Shown here piece after piece: positions 52,201 through 61,360 of a DNA stretch of 64,000 nucleotides. This stretch comes from Atherix ibis. Its lineage: Eukaryota; Arthropoda; Insecta; Diptera; Athericidae. Position 1 is the stretch's first letter. Each line of letters begins with the position of its first letter. The DNA is taken from contig CATQJD010000005.1 in NCBI GenBank assembly GCA_958298945.1, positions 744,001 through 808,000 on the forward strand, in the 5' to 3' direction. The position numbers and the translations under genes are program-made. The notes below the pieces were generated by a model that ran no database searches, was not told the DNA's origin, and was given only the letters and a program-made list of their open reading frames with translations.

Positions 52201-53434
52201 TATGTTTAAGAGGAATATGAAGTAGTATGTTTAAGAGGAATATGAAGTAGTATGTTTAAGAGGAATATGAAGTAGTATGTTTAAGAGGAATATGAAGTAG
52301 TATGTAAAAGAGGAATATGAAGTAGTATATTTAAGAAGAATATGAAGTAGTATATTTAAGAGGAATATGAAGTATTATGTTTAAGAGGAATATGAAATGG
52401 TATGTTTAAGAGGAATATGAAGTAGTATTTTTAAGAGGAATATGAAGTAGTATATTTAAGAAGAATATGAAGTAGTATGTTTAAGAGGAATATGAAGTAG
52501 TATGTTTAAGAGGAATATGAAGTAGTATGTTTAAGAGGAATATGAAGTAGTATCTTTAAGAGGAATATGAAGTAGTTTGTTTAAGAGGAATATGAAGTAG
52601 TGTATTTAAGAGGAATATGAAGTAGTATGTTTAAGAGGAATATGAAGTAGTATGTTTAAGAGGAATATGAAGTAGTATATTTAAGAGGAATATGAAGTAG
52701 TATCTTTAAGAGGAATATGAAGTGTTAGGCTTAAGAGGAATATGAAATAGTATGTTTAAGAAGAATATGAAGTAGTATATTTAAGAGGAATATGAAGTAG
52801 TATGTTTAAGAGGAATATGAAGTAGTATGTTTAAGAGGAATATGAAGTAGTATGTTTAAGAGAAATATGAAGTAGTATCTTTAAGAGGAATATGAAGTAG
52901 TATATTTAAGAGGAATATGAAGTAGTATGTTTAAGAGGAATATGAAGTAGTATTTTTAAGAGGAATATGAAGTAGTATATTTAAGAAGAATATGAAGTAG
53001 TATGTTTAAGAGGAATATGAAGTAGTATGTTTAAGAGGAATATGAAGTAGTATGTTTAAGAGGAATATGAAGTAGTATATTTAAGAAGAATATGAAGTAG
53101 TATGTTTAAGAGGAATATGAAGTAGTATGTTTAAGAGGAATATGAAGTAGTATGTTTAAGAGGAATATGAAGTAGTATATTTAAGAGGAATATGAAGTAG
53201 TTTGTTTAAGAGGAATATGAAGTAGTGTATTTAAGAGGAATATGAAGTAGTATGTTTAAGAGGAATATGAAGTAGTATGTTTAAGAGGAATATGAAGTAG
53301 TATATTTAAGAGGAATATGAAGAAGTATCTTTAAGAGGAATATGAAGTGTTAGGTTTAAGAGGAATATGAAATAGTATGTTTAAGAGGAATATGAAGTAG
53401 TATATTTAAGAGGAATATGAAGTAGTATGTTTAA
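46233..53434. repeat. 3.60-kb higher-order tandem duplication with internal 1.87/1.73-kb units
   Basis: Monomers with GAGAACAAATG lie at 46233, 48108, 49834 and 51709, spaced 1875, 1726 and 1875 bp, so the pattern repeats every 3601 bp. GTAGTATGTAAAAG at 46821, 48696, 50422 and 52297 repeats the same intervals. Copies are nearly identical. One visible difference is TTTTAGAGTAAT near 47510 against TTTTAGAGGAAT near 51110. This is nested: a 1.8-kb duplication followed by duplication of the pair. Confidence 0.9.
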
Positions 53435-55300
53435 GAGGAATATGAAGTAGTATGTTTAAGAGGAATATGAAGTAGTATGTTTAAGAGAAATATGAAGTAG
53501 TATGTTTAAGAGGAATATGAAGTAGTATCTTTAAGAGGAATATGAAGTAGTATATTTAAGAGGAATATGAAGAAGTATGTTTAAGAGGAATATGAAGTAG
53601 TATGTTTAAGAGGAATATATAGTAGTATGTTTAAGAGGAATATGAAGTAGTATGTTTAAGAGGAATATGAAGTAGTATGTTTAAGAGGAATATGAAGTAG
53701 TATGTTTAAGAGGAATATGAAGTAGTATGTTTAAGAGGAATATGAAGTAGTATGTTTAAGAGGAATATGAAGTAGTATGTTTAAGAGGAATATGAAGTAG
53801 TATGTTTAAGAGGAATATGAAGTAGTATGTTTAAGAGGAATATGAAGTAGTATGTTTAAGAGGAATATGAAGTAGTATGTTTAAGAGGAATATGAAGTAG
53901 TATGTTTAAGAGGAATATGAAGTAGTATATTTAAGAGGAATATGAAGTAGTTTGTTTAAGAGGAATATGAAGTAGTGTATTTAAGAGGAATATGAAGTAG
54001 TATGTTTAAGAGGAATATGAAGTAGTATGTTTAAGAGGAATATGAAGTAGTATATTTAAGAGGAATATGAAGTAGTATCTTTAAGAGGAATATGAAGTGT
54101 TAGGCTTAAGAGGAATATGAAATAGTATGTTTAAGAGGAATATGAAGTAGTATATTTAAGAGGAATATGAAGTAGTATGTTTAAGAGGAATATGAAGTAG
54201 TATGTTTAAGAGGAATATGAAGTAGTATGTTTAAGAGAAATATGAAGTAGTATCTTTAAGAGGAATATGAAGTAGTATATTTAAGAGGAATATGAAGTAG
54301 TATGTTTAAGAGGAATATGAAGTAGTATTTTTAAGAGGAATATGAAGTAGTATATTTAAGAAGAATATGAAGTAGTATGTTTAAGAGGAATATGAAGTAG
54401 TATGTTTAAGAGGAATATGAAGTAGTATGTTTAAGAGGAATATGAAGTAGTATATTTAAGAAGAATATGAAGTAGTATGTTTAAGAGGAATATGAAGTAG
54501 TATGTTTAAGAGGAATATGAAGTAGTATGTTTAAGAGGAATATGAAGTAGTATATTTAAGAGGAATATGAAGTAGTTTGTTTAAGAGGAATATGAAGTAG
54601 TGTATTTAAGAGGAATATGAAGTAGTATGTTTAAGAGGAATATGAAGTAGTATGTTTAAGAGGAATATGAAGTAGTATATTTAAGAGGAATATGAAGAAG
54701 TATCTTTAAGAGGAATATGAAGTGTTAGGTTTAAGAGGAATATGAAATAGTATGTTTAAGAGGAATATGAAGTAGTATATTTAAGAGGAATATGAAGTAG
54801 TATGTTTAAGAGGAATATGAAGTAGTATGTTTAAGAGGAATATGAAGTAGTATGTTTAAGAGAAATATGAAGTAGTATGTTTAAGAGGAATATGAAGTAG
54901 TATCTTTAAGAGGAATATGAAGTAGTATATTTAAGAGGAATATGAAGAAGTATGTTTAAGAGGAATATGAAGTAGTATGTTTAAGAGGAATATATAGTAG
55001 TATGCTTAAGAGGAATATGAAGTAGTATGTTTAAGAGGAATATGAAGTAGTATGTTTAAGAGGAATATGAAGTAGTATGTTTAAGAGGAATATGAAGTAG
55101 TATGTTTAAGAGGAATATGAAGTAGTATGTTTAAGAGGAATATGAAGTAGTATGTTTAAGAGGAATATGAAATAGTATGTTTAAGAGGAATATGAAGTAG
55201 TATGTTTAAGAGGAATTTGAAGTAGTATGTTTAAGAGGAATATGAAGTAGTATGTTTAAGAGGAATATGAAGTAGTATGTTTCAGAGGAATATGAAGTAG
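52000..55300. repeat. 1.375-kb higher-order tandem duplication (55 monomers)
   Basis: GTGTTAGGCTTAAG is at 52722 and 54097, and GTGTTAGGTTTAAG is at 53347 and 54722, both 1375 bp apart. The series overlaps the end of the 3.6-kb duplication, so boundaries are approximate. Confidence 0.82.
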
Positions 55301-56379
55301 TATGTATAAGAGGAATATGAAGTAGTATATTTAAGAGGAACATGAAGTAGTATGTTTAAGAGGAATATGAAGTAATATATTTAAGAGGAATATGAAGTAG
55401 TATATTTAAGAGAACAAATGAAGTGGTATATTTAAGAGGAATATGATGTAGTATATTTAAGAGGAATATGAAGTAGTATGTTTAAGTTGAATATGAAGTA
55501 GTATGTTTAAGAGGAATATGAAGTAGTATGTTTAAGAGGAATATGAAGTAGTATGTTTAAGAAGAATATGAAGTAGTATGTTTAAGAGGAATATGAAGTA
55601 GTATTTTTAAGAGGAATATGAAGTAGTATGTTTAAGAGGAATATGAAGTAGTATGTTTAAGAGGAATATGAAGTAGTATGTTTAAGAGGAACATGAAGTA
55701 GTATGTTTAAGAGGAATATGAAGTAGTATATTTAAGAGAAATATGAAGTAGTATGTTTAAGAGGAATATGAAGTAGTATATTTAAGAGGAATACAAAGTA
55801 GTATGTTTAAGAGGAATATGAAGTAGTATGTTTAAGAGTAATATGAAATAGTATGTTTAAGAGGAATATGAAATAGTATGTTTAAGAGGAATATGAAGTA
55901 GTATGTTTAAGAGGAATATGAAGTAGTATGTTTAAGAGGAATATGAAGTAGTATGTTTAAGAGGAATGTGAAGTAGTATGTTTAAGAGAAATATGAAGTA
56001 GTATGTAAAAGAGGAATATGAAGTAGTATATTTAAGAAGAATATGAAGTAGTATATTTAAGAGGAATATGAAGTATTATGTTTAAGAGGAATATGAAATG
56101 GTATGTTTAAGAGGAATATGAAGTAGTATTTTTAAGAGGAGTATGAAGTAGTATATTTTAAAGAATATGAAGTAGTATGTTTAAGAGGAATATGAAGTAG
56201 TATGTTTAAGAGGAATATGAAGTAGTATGTTTAAGAGGAATATGAAGTAGTATATTTAAGAGGAATATGAAGTAGTTTGTTTAAGAGGAATATGAAGTAG
56301 TGTATTTAAGAGGAATATGAAGTAGTATGTTTAAGAGGAATATGAAGTAGTATGTTTAAGAGGAATATGAAGTAGTATA

Positions 56380-59300
56380 TTTAAGAGGAATATGAAGTAG
56401 TATCTTTAAGAGGAATATGAAGTGTTAGGTTTAAGAGGAATATGAAATAGTATGTTTAAGAGGAATATGAAGTAGTATATTTAAGAGGAATATGAAGTAG
56501 TATGTTTAAGAGGAATATGAAGTAGTATGTTTAAGAGGAATATGAAGTAGTATGTTTAAGAGAAATATGAAGTAGTATGTTTCAGAGGAATATGAAGTAG
56601 TATCTTTAAGAGGAATATGAAGTAGTATATTTAAGAGGAATATGAAGTAGTATGTTTAAGAGGAATATGAAGTCGTATGTTTAAGAGGAATATGAAGTAG
56701 TATGTTTAAGAGGAATATGAAGAAGTATGTTTGAGAGGAATATGAAGTAGTATGTATAAGAGGAATATGAAGTAGTATATTTAAGAGGAATATGTAGTAG
56801 TATATTTAAGAGGAATATGAAGTATTATGTTTAAGAGGAATATGAAGTAGTATGTTTAAGAGGAATATGAAGTAGTATTTAAAAGAGGAATATGAAGTAG
56901 TATGTTTAAGAGGAATATGAAGTAGTATGCTTAAGAGGAATATGAAGTAGTATGTTTAAGAGGAATATGAAGTAGTATGTTTAAGAGGAATATGAAGTAG
57001 TATATTTAAGAGGAATATAAAGTAGTATATTTAAGAGGAATATGAAGTAGTATATTTAAGAGGAATATGAAGTAGTATGTTTAAGAGGAATATGGAGTAG
57101 TATATTTAAGAGGAATATGAAGTAGTATCTTTAAGAGGAATATGAAGTGTTAGGTTCAAGAGGAATATGAAATAGTATGTTTAAGAAGAATATGAAGTAG
57201 TATATTTAAGAGGAATATGAAGTAGTATGTTTAAGAGGAATATGAAGTAGTATATTTAAGAGGAATATGAAGTAGTATATTTAAGAGGAATATGAAGTAA
57301 TATGTTTAAGAGGAATATGAAATAGTATGTTTAAGAAGAATATGAAGTAGTATATTTAAGAGGAATATGAAGTAGTATGTTTAAGAGGAATACGAAGTAG
57401 TATGTTTAAGAGGAATATGAAGTAGTATGTTTAAGAGGAATATGAAGTAGTATGTTTAAGAGGAATATGAAGTAGTATGTTTAAGAGGAATATGAAGTAT
57501 TATTTTTAAGAGGAATATGAAGTAGTATGTTTAAGAGGAATATGAAGTAGTATGTTTAAGAGGAATAAGAAGCAGTAGTTTAAGAGGAACATGAAGTAGA
57601 ATGTTTAAGAGGAATATGAAGTAGTATATTTAAGAGAAATATGAAGTAGTATGTTTAAGAGGAATATGAAGTAGTATATTTAAGAGGTATACGAAGTAAT
57701 ATATTTAAGAGGAATATGAAGTAGTATGTTTAAGAGGAATATGAAATAGTATGTTTAAGAGTAATATGAAATAGTATGGTTAAGAGGAATATGAAGTAGC
57801 ATGTTTACGAGGAATATGAAGTAGTATGTTTAAGAGGAATATGAAGTAGTATGTTTAAGAGGAATATGAAGTAGTATGTTTGAGAGGAATATGAAGTAGT
57901 ATGTATAAGAGGAATATGAAGTAGTATATTTAAGAGGAATATGAAGTAGTATATATAAGAGGAATATGAAGTATTATGTTTAAGAGGAATATGAAGTAGT
58001 ATGTTTAAGAGGAATATGAAATAGTGTGTTTAAGAGGAATATGAAATAGTATGTTTAAGAGGAATATGAAGTAGTATGTTTAAGAGGAATATGAAGTAGT
58101 ATGTTTAAGAGGAATATGAAGTAGTATGTTTAAGAGGAATATGAAGTAGTATGTAAAAGAGGAATATGAAGTAGTATGTAAAAGAGGAATATGAAGTAGT
58201 ATATTTCAGAAGAATATGAAGTAGTATATTTAAGAGGAATATGAAGTATTATGTTTAAGAGGAATATGAAATGGTATGTTTAAGAGGAATATGAAGTAGT
58301 ATTTTTAAGAGGAATATGAAGTAGTATATTTAAGAAGAATATGAAGTAGTATGTTTAAGAGGAATATGAAGTAGAATATTTAAGAGGAATATGAAGTAGT
58401 ATCTTTAAGAGGAATATGAAGTGTTAGGTTTAAGAGGAATATGAAATAGTATGTTTAAGAGGAATATGAAGTAGTATATTTAAGAGGAATATGAAGTAGT
58501 ATGTTTAAGAGGAATATGAAGTAGTATGTTTAAGAGGAATATGAAGTAGTATGTTTAAGAGAAATATGAAGTAGTATGTTTAAGAGGAATATGCAGTAGT
58601 ATCTTTAAGAGGAATATGAAGTAGTATATTTAAGAGGAATATGAAGGTGTATGTTTAAGAGGAATATGAAGTCGTATGTTTAAGAGGAATATGAAGTAGT
58701 ATGTTTAAGAGGAATATGAAGTAGTATGTATAAGAGGAATATGAAGTAGTATATTTAAGAGGAATATGTAGTAGTATATTTAAGAGGAATATGAAGTATT
58801 ATGTTTAAGAGGAATATGAAGTAGTATGTTTAAGAGGAATATGAAGTAGTATTTAAAAGAGGAATATAAAGTAGTATGTTTAAGAGGAATATGAAGTAGT
58901 ATGTTTAAGAGGAATATGAAGTAGTATGTTTAAGAGGAATATGAAGTAGTATGTTTAAGAGGAATATGAAGTAGTATGTTTAAGAGGAATATGAAGTAGT
59001 ATATTTAAGAGGAATATGAAGTAGTATGTTTAAGAAGAATATGAAGTAGTGTATTTAAGAGGAATATGAAGTATTATGTTTAAGAGGAATATGAAGTAGT
59101 ATGTTTAAGAGGAATATGAAGTAGTATATTTAAGAGGAATATGAAGTAGTATCTTTAAGAGGAATATGAAGTGTTAGGTTCAAGAGGAATATGAAATAGT
59201 ATGTTTAAGAAGAATATGAAGTAGTATATTTAAGAGGAATATGAAGTAGTATGTTTAAGAGGAATATGAAGTAGTATATTTAAGAGGAATATGAAGTAGT

Positions 59301-60430
59301 ATATTTAAGAGGAATATGAAGTAATATGTTAAAGAGGAATATGAAATAGTATGTTTAAGAAGAATATGAAGTAGTATATTTAAGAGGAATATGAAGTAGT
59401 ATGTTTAAGAGGAATACGAAGTAGTATGTTTAAGAGGAATATGAAGTTGTATGTTTAAGAGGAATATGAAGTAGTATGTTTAAGAGGAATATGAAGTAGT
59501 ATGTTTAAGAGGAATATGAAGTATTATTTTTAAGAGGAATATGAAGTATTATGTTTAAGAGGAATATGAAGTAGTATGTTTAAGAGGAATAAGAAGTAGT
59601 ATGTTTAAGAGGAACATGAAGTAGAATGTTTAAGAGGAATATGAAGTAGTATATTTAAGAGAAATATGAAGTAGTATGTTTAAGAGGAATATGAAGTAGT
59701 ATATTTAAGAGGTATACGAAGTAGTATATTTAAGAGGAATATGAAGTAGTATGTTTAAGAGGAATATGAAATAGTATGTTTAAGAGGAATATGAAATAGT
59801 ATGTTTAAGAGGAATATGCAGTAGCATGTTTACGAGGAATATGAAGTAGTATGTTTAAGAGGAATATGAAGTAGTATGTTTAAGAGGAATATGAAGTAGT
59901 ATGTTTAAGAGGAATATGAAGTAGTATGTATAAGAGGAATATGAAGTAGTATATTTAAGAGGAATATGAAGTAGTATATTTAAGAGGAATATGAAGTATT
60001 ATGTTTTAGAGGAATATGAAATAGTATGTTTAAGAGAAATATGAAGTAGTGTATTTAAGAGGAATATGAAGTAGTATGTATAAGAGGAATATGAAGTAGT
60101 ATGTTTAAGAGGAATATGAAGTAGTATATTTAAGCGGAATATGAAGTAGTATCTTTAAGAGGAATATGAAGTGTTAGGTTTAAGAGGAATATGAAGTAGT
60201 ATGTTTAAGAGGAATATGAAGTAGTATGTTTAAGAGAAATATGAAGTAGTATGTTTAAGAGAAATATTAAGAAGTATCTTTAAGAGGAATATGAAGTAGT
60301 ATATTTAAGAGGAATATGAAGTAGTATGTTTAAGAAGAATGTGAAGTCGTATGTTTAAGAGGAATATGAAGTAGTATGTTTAAGAGGAATATGAAGTAGT
60401 ATGTTTAAGAGGAATATGAAGTAGTATGTA
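56380..60430. repeat. About 2.02-kb higher-order tandem duplication (81 monomers)
   Basis: GTGTTAGGTTCAAGAGG is at 57147 and 59171, and TAAGAGGTATACGAAG is at 57681 and 59706, offsets of 2024 and 2025 bp. The 1-bp difference reflects a small indel near 57575 (GAAGCAGTAGTTTAAG). The second copy is cut by the LTR element. Confidence 0.82.
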
Positions 60431-60529
60431 TGTGGGATCCAATAACTATGTTGAGTTCATCAATTGGTGTGTTGAGTTCCATTCTCACTCATAAAACTCT
60501 CTCTCTTCAAGCAACCGTCGAGGCAGTAA

Positions 60530-60609
60530 GTCATAAAGTCAATCAGTCAGTCATAAAGTCAATCAGTCAGTCATAAAGTCAATCAGTCAGTCATAAAGTC
60601 GATCAGTCA
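60530..60609 (+). promoter_or_regulatory. Four 20-bp tandem repeats in the LTR, possible initiator cluster
   Basis: GTCATAAAGTCAATCAGTCA is repeated at 60530, 60550, 60570 and 60590, with one substitution in the last copy. TCAGTC, which matches the arthropod initiator consensus TCAKTY, occurs within each unit and again across unit junctions. The CATAAAG of the preceding unit lies about 32 bp upstream of each TCAGTC A, close to TATA-to-start spacing. The repeats are seen directly. The promoter role is inference. Confidence 0.5.
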
Positions 60610-60632
60610 TTGAAAGTTAAATATCAACAAAG

Positions 60633-60674
60633 ATTAAATATTAGTCCGTAAAAATTAAATATTAGTCTGTAAAA
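60633..60674. repeat. Two 21-bp tandem repeats in the LTR
   Basis: ATTAAATATTAGTCCGTAAAA at 60633-60653 recurs at 60654-60674 with a single C-to-T change, and a partial third unit (ATTAAATATC) follows. No function is claimed. Confidence 0.85.
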
Positions 60675-60695
60675 ATTAAATATCAATTAAAAATT

Positions 60696-60710
60696 AATAA
60701 ATACAATAAA
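60696..60710 (+). terminator. AATAAA polyadenylation signals in the LTR
   Basis: AATAAA occurs at 60696-60701 and 60705-60710, 22-36 bp before the LTR end. In the 3' LTR copy this would be well placed to direct RNA 3'-end formation near the LTR end. AT-rich context makes chance occurrence possible. Confidence 0.5.
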
Positions 60711-60734
60711 AGTTATTTTATTAAAACCCACAAA

Positions 60735-60747
60735 TGGGGGCTCAACC
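60735..60747 (+). promoter_or_regulatory. Primer binding site, tRNA-Pro-like
   Basis: TGGGGGCTCAACC lies 2 bp after the LTR end. The first nine bases match the complement of the tRNA-Pro 3' end (TGGGGGCTC, as in known proline primer sites). The next two differ (AA for GT) and CC matches again. This would prime minus-strand DNA synthesis. The exact isoacceptor cannot be fixed without the host tRNA set. Confidence 0.75.
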
Positions 60748-60764
60748 AAAAGCCAATATATAAT

Positions 60765-61076
60765 AGATATATATAATATCCACGCACACGACACAAATAC
60801 GAAAAAAGCCGACGCAAACGCATACGCAGAAGCCATATTCACCAAACGCATACGCAGAAGCAGAAACACGAGAAGAAACTCAACACGACATCGGCGCAGA
60901 TCCGTAATCAAACGGCGCAGAGATATATATAATATCCACGCACACGACACAAATACGAAAAAAGCCGACGCAAACGCATACGCAGAAGCCATATTCACCA
61001 AACGCATACGCAGAAGCAGAAACACGAGAAGAAACTCAACACGACATCGGCGCAGATCCGTAATCAAACGGCGCAG
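60765..61076. repeat. Perfect 156-bp tandem duplication in the leader
   Basis: Copy 1 is 60765-60920 and copy 2 is 60921-61076. They are identical by eye over the full 156 bp. Each copy also contains ACGCATACGCAGAAGC twice. Identity implies a recent event, copying by reverse-transcriptase slippage, or an assembly artefact. Confidence 0.93.
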
Positions 61077-61360
61077 AGGTAATTCGGCGCACAACAACTT
61101 ACGTTCCACAGCACCGCCATTGGCAACTCTGATAAGTTAATGACAATTTGTCATAATTTTATTCTGACTTTTGATCGTAAGAAAAAAAATCAAACGTAAA
61201 CAAAGATTTGGTAAAACTTAAAATTAAAGTTTATATACAATTTTCACTATAAAATAAGTAATATTGCTTTAAATTACGTTCTATTATAATAAGATAAGTA
61301 CAACAATAATTTGTAAACTGACTAATCATAAAATTTTCTTTAGTTATATATATTTATAAA

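Larger units (their letters stand above)
15308..60430. repeat. 25-bp satellite array, main block
   Basis: This is about 45.1 kb of the same 25-bp monomer, unbroken by other sequence. The phase is continuous apart from small indels: +5 bp near 18231 (GTACGTTATG), +3 bp at 19870, 24822 and 27751 (GTAGTAGTATG), a 6-bp deletion near 39496, and monomers with GAGAACAAATG at 45307, 46233, 48108, 49834, 51709 and 55410. A run close to pure consensus lies at about 53630-53920. Rare variants recur at fixed distances and reveal several higher-order duplications, listed separately. No ORF, tRNA or rRNA is visible. The block ends where an LTR begins inside a monomer (GTAGTATGTA then TGTGGG). Confidence 0.98.
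60431..60732 (+). repeat. 5' long terminal repeat (302 bp)
   Basis: It starts TGTGGGATCC directly after satellite sequence and ends AAAACCCACA two bases before the primer binding site. The six-base inverted termini and the TG...CA ends fit integrase processing. It contains four 20-bp tandem repeats, two 21-bp repeats and two AATAAA signals near its end. The second LTR needed for proof is outside the window, so the limits rest on termini and the binding site. Confidence 0.85.
60733..61360 (+). other. 5' leader of the LTR element
   Basis: This is 628 bp between the LTR and the Gag-Pol ATG. It holds the primer binding site and a perfect 156-bp tandem duplication, then an AT-rich stretch with no recognised motif. 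The duplicated part is rich in A, C and CpG and contains no ATG on the + strand. Upstream ATGs are few, as expected for a translated leader. A minus-strand open frame across 60687-61109 is a by-product of the duplication. Confidence 0.8.

Noticed and set aside
1..60430. Telomeric repeat
   Set aside because: The 25-bp monomer does not contain tandem TTAGG. TTAGG appears only singly, for example in GTGTTAGG variants and once in the non-LTR 3'UTR.
1..60430. 25-bp monomer as an old 12+13-bp dimer
   Set aside because: The two halves align at about 7 of 12 positions, which is not convincing for such low-complexity sequence.
60761..60779. TATA-like TATAATAGATATATATAAT as promoter
   Set aside because: It lies after the primer binding site, downstream of where LTR transcription should start, and partly repeats within the leader duplication.
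60687..61109. Minus-strand 140-codon open frame with a repeated 52-residue hydrophobic block
   Set aside because: The block is the translation of the 156-bp tandem duplication (52 codons) on the wrong strand of the retrotransposon leader. It has no family signature and nothing supports transcription.
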